Shown one piece after another: positions 42,836-50,983 of a DNA stretch of 64,000 bases. The DNA lies in assembly GCF_000622145.1 (NCBI RefSeq), contig NZ_JHWH01000024.1, positions 1 to 64,000 of the forward strand, given 5' to 3'. Positions within the stretch are counted from its first letter, which is position 1. Each line of letters starts with the position of its first letter. Below the pieces are notes generated by a model that worked only from the letters and a program-made list of their open reading frames with translations, was not told where the DNA came from and did not search any database. The stretch is from Paracoccus yeei ATCC BAA-599 (GTDB lineage Bacteria; Pseudomonadota; Alphaproteobacteria; Rhodobacterales; Rhodobacteraceae). The position numbers and the translations under genes are program-made.

Positions 42836-44455
42836 TCAGGCGGGGGCGGCCAGGCTGTCGCGCAGCCGGCGCTTGTCGATCTTGCCCACCGGCGTCAGCG
42901 GCAGCGCATCGACGAAACGGAAGCGGTCGGGCAGCTTGTATTCGGCCACGCCGAGGTCCAGCAGGTGGCGGCGCAGCGCCGGCGGGCTGAGCTTGCCCGC
43001 GCCCGCCCGCAGCACCAGGAAGGCGCAGCTTTTCTCGCCCAGGGCCTCGTCCTGCATCGCCACCAGCGCGGCATGGGTGATGTCGGTGTGGCGCAAGAGC
43101 AGGTTCTCGATTTCCTCGGCGGCGATCTTTTCGCCGCCCCGGTTGATCTGGTCCTTGATCCGGCCGACTACGCGCAGATAGCCGTCCTGACGCACCACCA
43201 CATCGCCCGAGTGATAGAAGCCGTCGGCGTCGAAGGCCTTCGCATTATGCTCGGGGCTGCGGTAATAGCCTTGAAATGTATAGGGTCCGCGGGTTGCGAG
43301 CGCGCCCGGCACGCCGTCGGGGACGGGCTCGCCGGTGTCCTCGTCCAGGACCCGGATCTCGTCGTCGGGGCTGATCGGGCGGCCTTGCGTCGCGAACACG
43401 ATCTCGGGCGGATCGTCGAGGCGGGTGTAGTTCACCAGCCCCTCGGCCATGCCGAAGACCTGCATCAGCCCGCAGCCCAGCACCTCGGGGACGCGCCGGG
43501 CCGTCGCCTCGGCAAAGCTTGCGCCGCCGACCAGCATCAGTTCGACCGTATCCAGAAGGGCGCGGCGGGCGGGGTCTTCCTCGACCGCGCGCAGCCACAG
43601 GGCGACGGCGGGCGGCACCAGCGGCACCATGGTCACGCCTTCGCGGGCGATGATCTGGAAGCAGGTCAAGGGCTCGGGGCTGGGGGCCAGGACGACGGTG
43701 CCGCCGGCGTGAAAGACGCCCAGCGCGCCCGGCGAGCTCATCGGATAGTTATGCGCGGCGGGGATCGCGCAGAGGAAGCGCGTGGCCTGGGAACAGCCGC
43801 AGATCTCGGCGCTGGCGCGGATGCTGTAGTCGTAATCGTTATGCGTGCGCGGGATCAGTTTCGGGGTTCCGGTCGAGCCGCCGGAGAGCTGGAAGAAGGC
43901 GACCTCGGACGCCGGCGTCGGGCCGGCGCCGGGCGGCAGGGGTTCGCCCGGGGTCAGCCAATGGGCGAGATCCCGGCCCGGATCGGGGTCGTCCAGAGCC
44001 AGCACAAGGCGTACACCGCCCGTACACAGGTCGTGCACAAAGGCGTCGTCCCGGAACAGCTCGTGGCCGCGCGCGGCAATGACCACGGCGGGGGCGATCT
44101 GGCGGGCGTATTCGGACAGTTCCAGCCGCCGATGGCTGTAAAGCGCGTTGACCGGCACCACGCCGATGCGCAGCAGCGCAAAGAAGGCGACGTAGAATTC
44201 GGCGACGTTCGGCAGCTGCACCAGCGCGGTGTCGCCGTGGCCCAGGCCCCGGGCCGCCAGCCGCCCGGCCAGGTTGCGCGACTGCCGGTCGAGATCGGCA
44301 TAGCTCAGCCGGCGGTCGCCGCAGACGATGGCCGTGGCCCCCGGGCGGGCGGCGACCGCCTCGTCCAGGATCCGGGTCAGCGGCCGGTCGATCCAGTAGC
44401 CGCGCGCGCGGTAGCGCTGCGCCAGGTCATCGGGCCAGGGCGTGAACTCGATCAT
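42836..44455 (-). CDS. entE: 2,3-dihydroxybenzoate-AMP ligase
   Basis: The 539-residue adenylating enzyme has the N-terminus FTPWPDDLAQRYRARGYW typical of EntE/DhbE. The P-loop is QLSGGSTGTPKLIPRTHNDY, AAHNYPMSSPG supplies the Asn of the DHB pocket, the A5 region is QVFGMAEGLVNYT and the hinge is GRIKDQINRGGEKIA. It activates 2,3-dihydroxybenzoate with ATP and loads it on the carrier at 42575. Its promoter is in the AT-rich gap shared with the condensation gene at 44646. Confidence 0.96.
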   Translation of the reverse strand: MIEFTPWPDDLAQRYRARGYWIDRPLTRILDEAVAARPGATAIVCGDRRLSYADLDRQSRNLAGRLAARGLGHGDTALVQLPNVAEFYVAFFALLRIGVVPVNALYSHRRLELSEYARQIAPAVVIAARGHELFRDDAFVHDLCTGGVRLVLALDDPDPGRDLAHWLTPGEPLPPGAGPTPASEVAFFQLSGGSTGTPKLIPRTHNDYDYSIRASAEICGCSQATRFLCAIPAAHNYPMSSPGALGVFHAGGTVVLAPSPEPLTCFQIIAREGVTMVPLVPPAVALWLRAVEEDPARRALLDTVELMLVGGASFAEATARRVPEVLGCGLMQVFGMAEGLVNYTRLDDPPEIVFATQGRPISPDDEIRVLDEDTGEPVPDGVPGALATRGPYTFQGYYRSPEHNAKAFDADGFYHSGDVVVRQDGYLRVVGRIKDQINRGGEKIAAEEIENLLLRHTDITHAALVAMQDEALGEKSCAFLVLRAGAGKLSPPALRRHLLDLGVAEYKLPDRFRFVDALPLTPVGKIDKRRLRDSLAAPA

Positions 44456-44645
44456 GGGGCCACCTTTTCATCCTTCGGACCGGCCGGGTTTCGCCCATGG
44501 GGCGAGCGGCGCTTGACGGGTTGCAATAGTTTAGTATTTTTATCCAGCTTTCTTTCCCGAGGCAAGCAGGGCACCCCCGAACCCGCCCAGGCCAGCATTT
44601 CCCACAGACACCCCCTTTCACACGCCTCGCACCCGAGGACGGATC
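44456..44645. promoter_or_regulatory. Divergent promoter region of entE and the condensation gene
   Basis: The 190-bp gap has an AT-rich core at about 44520-44545 (TTGCAATAGTTTAGTATTTTTATCC, cut here only by context) that stands out from the surrounding GC. It is a likely site for iron control of both operons. It does not match the classic Fur or Irr consensus well enough to name the regulator. Confidence 0.4.
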
Positions 44646-46013
44646 ATGACCCATCATCACAGCCTGAATACCGCCCAACCGCTGACGCTGGCGCAGCTTG
44701 ATTTCTGGGAGGAGTTTCGCCTGCACCCCGGCGAGGCCGTCTCGACCGTGGCCCATGCGCTGGAGCTTTGCGGCCCGGTCGACGGGGACGCGCTGGCCCG
44801 CGCCATAAGGACCCTGCTGGCCGAGGCCGATGTCCTGTCGCTGCGCCTGTCGGTGGGGCCGGACGGCGCGCCGCGCCAGACCGTGGACCCGGCCCGCCGC
44901 CCGGTGCTGCGCCGGATCGACCTGGCGGACGAGCCCGATCCGATGGGCCGGGCCATGGCGATGATGCGGCAGGACCTGACAGCGCCGCTGGACCTGCTGG
45001 ACCAGCCGATTTCGGCGCAATGGCTGCTGCGGCTGGGGGCAGATCGCTGGGTCTGGTACAACCGGGGCCATCACATCGCGCTGGACGGCTATGCGATGGG
45101 GCTGATCGAGGCGCGGGCGGCCCGGCTGTACGCGGCCGCGCTGGGACTGGCGGACGCGGGCGCGCCGCTGGCGCCGCTGGCCGCCTATCTGCAGGAAGAG
45201 GCCGAGTATCGGGCCAGCCCGCGCCACCGGGCGGACGGGCGCCATTGGCAGGGGATGCTGGCCGCCCTGCCCGCGCCCCGGGTCCTGGCCAAGGGCTCGG
45301 AGGATTACGCCGAGGCCCCGCTGGCGCAGGAAACCGACCTGTCGCCGTTGCGCGGCCCGCTGCTGGCCAAGGCCGAGGCGGCCGGGATCGGCTGGCCCGA
45401 CCTGCTGACCGTGCTGTGCGGGGCCTGGTGCGCCCTGACGCTGGAGGACGGGTCGGCGGCGCGGCGGCGGGACGGGGCGGGCCGCGTCTCGGTCCCGGTC
45501 TGGCTGCCCTACCTCAGCCGGATGGGCAGCGTGGCGATCCGGGTGCCGGCGCTGGTGGTCAACATCCTGCCCTTCGACGTCACCCTGGCGCCGTCCGAGC
45601 CCCTGGGCCCGGCGCTGGTGCGGCTGGCGGGGCAGCTGCGGCGGCTGCGCCGGCACGGCCGCTACCGGATCGAGCAGATCGGCGCGGACCACGGGCTGGG
45701 GGCGCAGCAGCGCTTTTTCTTTTCGCCGCTGATCAACGTGCTGCCGTTCGAGCAGGCGCGGTTCGCGGGCTGCGACACGCGGCGGCACGTCCTGTCGAAC
45801 GGTCCGGGCGACGGGTTCAACATCACCCTGCGCGCCGATCCCGAGGCGCGCGGCCTGCACCTGGACATCGAGGCCGACCCGGCCCTGACCCCCGCCGCGG
45901 CCTTTGCCCGCCATGCCCGGGGCCTGCCGGCGTTTCTGGCCCGCGCGCTGGAGCCCGGCGCGGGCAGCCGGCCCATCGGGGCGCTGTGCGCCCTGGCGGC
46001 CGAGCCCGCCTAG
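44646..46013 (+). CDS. Free-standing condensation-domain protein (VibH-like amide synthase)
   Basis: The 455-residue protein is a lone NRPS condensation domain. It starts PLTLAQLDFWEEF (C1 motif), has the catalytic HHxxxDG as GHHIALDGYA (His142, His143, Asp147, Gly148) and later blocks NILPFD-like VVNILPF and SPLINVLPF. No adenylation or carrier domain follows. VibH of vibriobactin has the same build and joins DHB from the aryl carrier to a polyamine. With no amino-acid NRPS in the cluster, the expected product is a bis-catecholate of a polyamine such as spermidine or norspermidine. It overlaps the end of the convergent gene at 46010 by 4 bases. Confidence 0.9.
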   Translation: MTHHHSLNTAQPLTLAQLDFWEEFRLHPGEAVSTVAHALELCGPVDGDALARAIRTLLAEADVLSLRLSVGPDGAPRQTVDPARRPVLRRIDLADEPDPMGRAMAMMRQDLTAPLDLLDQPISAQWLLRLGADRWVWYNRGHHIALDGYAMGLIEARAARLYAAALGLADAGAPLAPLAAYLQEEAEYRASPRHRADGRHWQGMLAALPAPRVLAKGSEDYAEAPLAQETDLSPLRGPLLAKAEAAGIGWPDLLTVLCGAWCALTLEDGSAARRRDGAGRVSVPVWLPYLSRMGSVAIRVPALVVNILPFDVTLAPSEPLGPALVRLAGQLRRLRRHGRYRIEQIGADHGLGAQQRFFFSPLINVLPFEQARFAGCDTRRHVLSNGPGDGFNITLRADPEARGLHLDIEADPALTPAAAFARHARGLPAFLARALEPGAGSRPIGALCALAAEPA

Positions 46014-46444
46014 CGCCGCCAGGGGATGGTGGCGTTGCGCGCCGGGGCGGGGTGGAAATCGCGGATGATGCAGCCCTGCGCGTCGCGCCCCCAGGGATCG
46101 TCCGGCCGGTCGGGCGGCAGTTCGAAGTCGGCGCACAGCCGATAGCGGCGCGGGTCCAGCACCTGATAGCGATAGGGGGTGCCGCTGTGCGGATCGCTGA
46201 CGCGCAGCCGGCGGTCGCATTGCCGCGTCGGGTCCAGCGATGTCGGCAGGGCGTTGGCCTCGGTCGCCAGGCAATCGACGAAGGAGGCCAGCGCCATCAG
46301 GTCCTGTTCCCGGTCGCGGTCGCGGTTCTGCTTGCGCGCCGTGCCGGGCCCGCCGGTCAGCGCGAGGCCTGCCACGATGGTCAGGGCCGACAGGATCGCG
46401 ATGGCCGCCGCCGCCCAGCCCTTGCGCATCGGGGCCCTAGGCAT
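46010..46444 (-). CDS. Small membrane-anchored protein of unknown function
   Basis: The 144-residue protein has one N-terminal helix (WAAAAIAILSALTIVAGLALTG) and a soluble part with cysteines (FVDCLA, RQCDRR, RLCADF, QGCIIRD) and the segment SGTPYRYQVLDPRRYRLCADF. This has a look of pseudopilin-like or periplasmic anchored proteins. ATG at 46444 overlaps the upstream membrane gene; an ATG at 46429 is an option. It pairs with the DUF5671-like gene in an operon. I do not recognise its function. Confidence 0.6.
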   Translation of the reverse strand: MPRAPMRKGWAAAAIAILSALTIVAGLALTGGPGTARKQNRDRDREQDLMALASFVDCLATEANALPTSLDPTRQCDRRLRVSDPHSGTPYRYQVLDPRRYRLCADFELPPDRPDDPWGRDAQGCIIRDFHPAPARNATIPWRR

Positions 46445-47054
46445 CGAGTTCGTCCCGGTAATAGGCGAAGACGAGCCCCGCCACCGCCGCGACCAGCGCG
46501 GCCTTGATCGCGAAGCGCAGCGTCAGGTCGCCGTTCAGCAGCGCATAGATCACATAGATCGCATCCGCCAGGAACACGAGCGAGGCGACCATCAGCGTCA
46601 TCGAGGCGAACCACTTGCGCACCAGCGACCGCCTGCGCCCGCCGTCCCCCTGGCTGAGCCGCGCGACCCGGCGGTTCAGCACCCAGAAGAGCGGCGTGAA
46701 GGCGATGAGCGAGGCGATGGACCAGCGCTCGGCCCCGCCGGGGCGCTGGGTGCGGCCGGCGGCATCGGGGATCAGGTAGTCGACCAGTTCGATCCCCAGT
46801 TGGCACAGGTGCCAGGCGATCACCCCCAGCGACAGGAACAGCAGGCCGTACATCAGCGCCTCTTGCGCCGAGACATAGGGGCGCGGGCGCGGCACCGGCG
46901 GCAGGCCGGGCGCCGCCTGCCAGCCCGACAGCGCCTCGGCGATCTCGGGGGCGGACCAGCCGGCGTCCTGCAGCGCGTCCCGGATCGCGTCGGGCGTGCC
47001 GCCCCGCGCCATGGCCGCGCGCACGAATTCGGCAAGCTGATCGGATGGTTTCAC
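46437..47054 (-). CDS. DUF5671-like four-helix membrane protein
   Basis: The 205-residue protein has a soluble N-terminal helical domain (SDQLAEFVRAAMARGGTPDA, then LQDAGWSAPEIAEALSGW) that looks like a small UBA-like or adaptor fold. Four membrane helices follow from about residue 68. The join EALMYGLLFLSLGVIAWHL fits DUF5671 proteins. It is the first gene of a two-gene operon with 46010-46444. Function unknown. Confidence 0.65.
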   Translation of the reverse strand: MKPSDQLAEFVRAAMARGGTPDAIRDALQDAGWSAPEIAEALSGWQAAPGLPPVPRPRPYVSAQEALMYGLLFLSLGVIAWHLCQLGIELVDYLIPDAAGRTQRPGGAERWSIASLIAFTPLFWVLNRRVARLSQGDGGRRRSLVRKWFASMTLMVASLVFLADAIYVIYALLNGDLTLRFAIKAALVAAVAGLVFAYYRDELDA

Positions 47055-47239
47055 GCGCCTGTCCCCTGCTGCATCGGGGCAGGGTTTCGCGATCGGCGGG
47101 CCGGGTCAAGCCCGGCCGGGGGGTGGTGCGGGGCGGGTCCAAGATTTTTCGCCGGGGGTGCATTTTTCCTCTTGCACCCCCCCGCCCGGTCCCATAAATG
47201 ACCCCTCACCGAAGGCCAAGGCGCCGACGGTTGCGGAGC

Positions 47240-47314
47240 GCGGGCGTAGCTCAGGGGTAGAGCATAACCTTGCCAAGGTTAGGGTCGTGAGTTCGAATCT
47301 CATCGCCCGCTCCA
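47240..47314 (+). tRNA. tRNA-Gly (anticodon GCC)
   Basis: The 75-nt tRNA has acceptor stem GCGGGCG / CGCCCGC, discriminator T and encoded CCA (47312-47314). The anticodon loop TTGCCAA gives GCC, and the T-loop is AGTTCGAATCT. It reads GGC/GGU codons, which are the most used glycine codons here. Confidence 0.97.
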
Positions 47315-47341
47315 GATTTCCGAAGGGAAATCAGACGCTGA

Positions 47342-47374
47342 AAGAAGGCCGCCGCGAGGCGGCTTTTCTTTTTT
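47342..47374 (+). terminator. Rho-independent terminator after tRNA-Gly
   Basis: The stem GCCGCC-GCGA-GGCGGC is flanked by AAGAAG on the left and TTTTCTTTTTT on the right, a classic intrinsic terminator. It may also end the convergent LysR transcript from the other side. Confidence 0.92.
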
Positions 47375-47395
47375 GCGCCGCCTGGGCGGAAGGCG

Positions 47396-48307
47396 TCATG
47401 CGCCCGGCGTCCCGTGCAGCGCGTCCCGCAGCAGCGCCTCGAGCCATTCGGCAAAGACCTGGACCCGCCGCGACAGATGCTGGCGGTGCGGATAAAGCAG
47501 GGTCGCGGGCAACGGCTCGGCCCGGTGATCGCGCAAAACCTCGACAAGCTCCCCCGCCTCAAGATGCGGGCGCACGTCATAGGCCGGGATCTGGATGAGC
47601 CCGAGCCCCGCCAGGCAGCAGGCGATATAGGCTTCGGCGCTGTTGACCGTCACGCGGCCGCGCATGGGCGTCGCGCGCAGCGCGCCCTGGTCGACCCACT
47701 CCCACGGCTCGACCCGGCCCGTCGAGGGCGAGGCGTAGTTCACCGCCCAGTGGCGGCCAAGATCGGCCGGCGTTTCGGGGGATCCGTGCCGCGCCAGATA
47801 GTCCGGGCTCGCGACATTGATAAGCGGCAGGGTGCCGATGGTGCGAGCGATCAAGCCGGAATCGCCCAGGGGGCCGACGCGCAGGACGCAATCGACGCCT
47901 TCGCCGACCAGGTCGACGGCGCGGTCGGTCACGCCAAGCTCGATGTCGATCTCGGGGTAGGCCTCCAGGAACGAGGGCAGCGCGGGCGCCAGGATCAGCC
48001 GCCCGATCCGGCCCGGCACATCGACCCGCAGCCGGCCGGAGGGCTGGGCAGTCTGGCGGAACAGCCCCTCGGTTTCCTCGACATCGGCGATGACGCGAAG
48101 GCAGCGTTCGTAGAAGGCGGCCCCGTCCTGGGTGGGCGCGACCCTGCGCGTGGTGCGGTTCAGCAGCCGCGCGCCGACCCGGCCTTCAAGCTCGGCGACG
48201 GCCGCCGAGACCGAGGAGCGCGGCAGGCCGAGCGTATCGGCCGCGCGGGTGAAGCTCGCGGCGTCGACGACGCGGGTGAAGATGCGGAAAAGGTCGATCC
48301 GGTCCAG
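47396..48307 (-). CDS. LysR-family regulator with apparent CTG start
   Basis: The frame encodes a full LysR protein of about 303 residues. The winged helix begins L-DRIDLFRIFTRVVDAASF and contains ADTLGLPRSSVSAAVAELE; the effector domain runs to the end. There is no ATG, GTG or TTG between the upstream in-frame TGA and this helix. CTG at 48307 is at the place where relatives have ATG (MDRIDLFRIF) and has AGGA six bases upstream. A GTG at 48019 would cut off the DNA-binding domain. Either CTG is used, or one base has changed. It is divergent from the SDR gene at 48471, with a palindrome between. Confidence 0.8.
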   Translation of the reverse strand: MDRIDLFRIFTRVVDAASFTRAADTLGLPRSSVSAAVAELEGRVGARLLNRTTRRVAPTQDGAAFYERCLRVIADVEETEGLFRQTAQPSGRLRVDVPGRIGRLILAPALPSFLEAYPEIDIELGVTDRAVDLVGEGVDCVLRVGPLGDSGLIARTIGTLPLINVASPDYLARHGSPETPADLGRHWAVNYASPSTGRVEPWEWVDQGALRATPMRGRVTVNSAEAYIACCLAGLGLIQIPAYDVRPHLEAGELVEVLRDHRAEPLPATLLYPHRQHLSRRVQVFAEWLEALLRDALHGTPGA

Positions 48308-48335
48308 CGTCGATCCTGCCGATTGTTCGGTATTC

Positions 48336-48352
48336 CTGACATGTCATGTCAG
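48336..48352. promoter_or_regulatory. Perfect inverted repeat, probable LysR operator
   Basis: CTGACATG-T-CATGTCAG is a perfect 8-bp inverted repeat around one base. It lies between the LysR gene (start 48307) and the SDR gene (48471). The short spacer is unlike the usual T-N11-A form, though T and A pairs at suitable spacing occur inside it. Confidence 0.55.
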
Positions 48353-48470
48353 AATGCCGGTCTTTATTGGAACAATCCAGACGATACCTTGCGCCTCGGG
48401 ATGCCGCAAGCCGGCACGGCAGGGCCGATCAACGGCTGCCTTGCAATCCTTCATCGCACAGGAGAACGCC

Positions 48471-49244
48471 ATGACCGACCACAGAATCAAGGGCAAGACG
48501 GCGCTGATCGCCGGCGGCGCCAAGAACCTGGGCGGGCTGATCGCCCGCGACCTGGCCGCGCAGGGCGCGAAGGCCATCGCGATCCACTACAACAGCGAAG
48601 GCACCAGGGCCGATGCCGACGCGACCGTCGCGGCGCTGAAGGCCGCCGGGGCCGAGGGGGTCGCCTTTCAGGCCGACCTGACCACGGCCGCCGCGATGGA
48701 GAAGCTGTTCGCCGACACGGTCGCGGCGATCGGCCGGCCGGACATCGCCATCAACACCGTCGGCAAGGTGCTCAAGAAGCCGATGATCGAGACCTCCGAG
48801 GCCGAATACGACGAAATGGACGCGATCAACGCCAAGGCCGCCTTCTTCTTTCTCAAGGAGGCCGGGCTCAACGTCAACAACAACGGCAAGGTGCTGACCA
48901 TCGTGACCTCGCTGCTGGGGGCCTACACGCCCTATTATGCCAGCTATGCCGGCATGAAGGCGCCGGTCGAGCATTTCACCCGCGCCGCCTCGAAGGAGTT
49001 CGGCACGCGCGGCATCTCGGTCAACGCCATCGGACCGGGGCCGATGGACACGCCCTTCTTCTATCCGGCCGAGGACGCGGACGCGGTCGCCTATCACAAG
49101 ACCGCGGCGGCGCTGTCGAAGTTTTCCAGGGCCGGCCTGACCGATATCGAGGATATCGTGCCGTGGGTGCGCCTGCTGGTGTCGGACGACTGGTGGATGA
49201 CGGGCCAGACCATCCTGGTCAACGGCGGCTACACCACCAAGTGA
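48471..49244 (+). CDS. Short-chain dehydrogenase/reductase
   Basis: The 257-residue SDR has the cofactor motif AGGAKNLGG near residue 15 (a variant of TGxxxGxG), NTVGKVLKKP for the NNAG block, IVTSLLGAYTP with Ser and YASYAGMKAPVEH with the Tyr-x3-Lys pair. The IHYNSEGTRADAD stretch after strand 2 suggests NADP use. GGAGAACGCC precedes its ATG. It is divergent from LysR and followed by a second SDR, so both are probably LysR targets. The substrate is unknown. Confidence 0.88.
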   Translation: MTDHRIKGKTALIAGGAKNLGGLIARDLAAQGAKAIAIHYNSEGTRADADATVAALKAAGAEGVAFQADLTTAAAMEKLFADTVAAIGRPDIAINTVGKVLKKPMIETSEAEYDEMDAINAKAAFFFLKEAGLNVNNNGKVLTIVTSLLGAYTPYYASYAGMKAPVEHFTRAASKEFGTRGISVNAIGPGPMDTPFFYPAEDADAVAYHKTAAALSKFSRAGLTDIEDIVPWVRLLVSDDWWMTGQTILVNGGYTTK

Positions 49245-49250
49245 TCCCGG

Positions 49251-49279
49251 CGCGCCGGCCCTTGCAGGCGGCCGGCGCG
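49251..49279 (+). terminator. GC hairpin between the two SDR genes
   Basis: The 10-bp stem CGCGCCGGCC / GGCCGGCGCG with a 9-base loop lies just after the first SDR stop. It may reduce read-through to the second SDR or protect the upstream message. Confidence 0.5.
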
Positions 49280-49328
49280 CGGTTTCGAATGCTTTGGACC
49301 ACCTATCCCTTTTGAAAGGCCGACCCCC

Positions 49329-50093
49329 ATGAAACAATCAGGCAACACCATTCTTGTCACCGGCGGTGGCTCGGGCATCGGCGCGGCGCTGGCGCACCGC
49401 TTTCATGACCTTGGCAACACCGTCGTCATCGCCGGGCGCCGGCAGGAGGCGCTTGACCGCGCCTGCGCGGGACGGGCCGACATGCATGCGCTGACCCTGG
49501 ACGTGGACAGCGCCGAGGGCGTCGCCGATTTCGCGCGCCGCCTGCTGGCCGCCCATCCGGCGCTGAACGTTCTTGTCAACAATGCGGGCATCATGCGGTT
49601 CGAAAGGCTCGACGGCGCCCGCGACCTGTCGGATGCCGAGGAAACCATCGCCACCAACCTGCTGGGGCCGATCCGGCTGACCAACGCGCTGATCGACCAC
49701 CTTGTCGCCCAGCCCGATGCGGCCATCGTCAACGTGACCTCGGGGCTGGCCTTCGTGCCGCTGACCACGACGCCGACCTACAACGCCACCAAGGCGGCGA
49801 TCCATTCCTATACCGTCGCCATGCGGGAGGCATTGAAGGGAAAGGTCGAGGTCATCGAACTGGCCCCGCCGGCGGTCCAGACCGGCCTGACGCCGGGGCA
49901 GGAAAGCCGCCAGGGCTATCTGCCGCTGGAAACCTTCGCCGACGAGGTGATGGCGCTGTTCCGGCAGCAGCCGACGCCGAGCGAAATCCTGGTCGACCAG
50001 GTCCGGTTCCTGCGCTTTGCCGAAGCCGAGGGCCGTTTCGACGAGACCCTGGCCCAGCTCAACGCCTTCGTCGCGAAGGTGAGCGGCCCGTGA
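49329..50093 (+). CDS. Short-chain dehydrogenase, DltE-like
   Basis: The 254-residue SDR has TGGGSGIG near residue 11, VNNAGIMRFE, NVTSGLAFVP with Ser and PTYNATKAAIHSYT with Tyr and Lys. The C-terminal part with ELAPPAVQTGLTPGQ is like DltE-type oxidoreductases. It follows the first SDR by 84 bp with a hairpin between. AAAGGCCGACCCCC precedes the ATG. The substrate is unknown. Confidence 0.87.
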   Translation: MKQSGNTILVTGGGSGIGAALAHRFHDLGNTVVIAGRRQEALDRACAGRADMHALTLDVDSAEGVADFARRLLAAHPALNVLVNNAGIMRFERLDGARDLSDAEETIATNLLGPIRLTNALIDHLVAQPDAAIVNVTSGLAFVPLTTTPTYNATKAAIHSYTVAMREALKGKVEVIELAPPAVQTGLTPGQESRQGYLPLETFADEVMALFRQQPTPSEILVDQVRFLRFAEAEGRFDETLAQLNAFVAKVSGP

Positions 50094-50308
50094 CGGCGTG
50101 ACCGGCGCAAGGCGCGCCCGCCCGGACCGGCAGAGCTGCTTTCCGGTCCAGCGTCCCGGCGGTCGGCGGTCTCTGGCGAGGGGGGCGTGAACGGCGCGGC
50201 AGGCTGGCCCGGAAGCGGGTTTGGCCGCCGTGACGAACCGCCGATTGACGACATGGGCGGTGCTGCCGCCCCCCGGCGGCGTCGCCGGGCCCGGCGGCGC
50301 AGCGCCCG

Positions 50309-50983
50309 TCAGCCTTCGTCCAGCCGCATCAGCGCGTCGGGTTTCAGGATGCGCAGGAAGCGGCGGCCGGACTGGATGACGCCGCGCCGGTTCAGCGCGG
50401 CCAGGCTGCGGCTGATCGCCTCGCGGTTGGCGCCGACGATATTGGCGATCACGGCATGGGTCGGCAGGTTGCCCAGCGTCAGCCCCGGCTTCAGTTCGCC
50501 CTGCTCCAGCGCCGTGCGCAGAAGATAGGCGCGGAGCCGATCCTCGACCCCCAGCACGGTCAGCTCCTGCACCCGCTCGGTCAGGTCGTAGACGCAGCGC
50601 ACCAGGCCGCGCATGACCGCCTGGCGAACCTCGGGCCGGGTGTCGATCAGTTCCAGCAGCAACGGCCCCGGCATTTCCAGCACCGTGCAGTCGGTGCGGG
50701 CGTAAAGCGACAGCGACCGGGGCGCACCCGAGATCACCGACAGCTCGCCAAAGGGGGCGCCGGGGCCGATGTCCTTGTAGACGATTTCGCGCCCGCCCTC
50801 GGTCCATTGCACGGCAAGGACATGGCCGGACAGCACGAACAGGACCGTCTGGCCCGGTTCGCCGCGTTCGATGATGCGCTGACCCTGTTCGAAACTGCGG
50901 CGCAGGCAGGCCGCCTGGATGCGGTCAAGCTCGGGCGCGGGCAGGCCCTGGAACCAGTCCAGATCACAAAGCTGGATCAGCAT
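50309..50983 (-). CDS. Crp/Fnr-family transcriptional regulator
   Basis: The 224-residue protein has a cyclic-nucleotide-binding-like beta roll (residues about 10-125, with GEPGQTVLFVLSGHV and GAPFGELSVISGAPRS) and a C-terminal HTH (AVIANIVGANREAISRSLAAL). It lacks the N-terminal cysteines of oxygen-sensing FNR, so it is not an iron-sulfur Fnr. GELS...R is close to the cAMP-binding pattern of Crp, but the ligand is not certain. A CRP-like inverted repeat at 51034-51049, 51 bases upstream, suggests self-control. Confidence 0.88.
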   Translation of the reverse strand: MLIQLCDLDWFQGLPAPELDRIQAACLRRSFEQGQRIIERGEPGQTVLFVLSGHVLAVQWTEGGREIVYKDIGPGAPFGELSVISGAPRSLSLYARTDCTVLEMPGPLLLELIDTRPEVRQAVMRGLVRCVYDLTERVQELTVLGVEDRLRAYLLRTALEQGELKPGLTLGNLPTHAVIANIVGANREAISRSLAALNRRGVIQSGRRFLRILKPDALMRLDEG

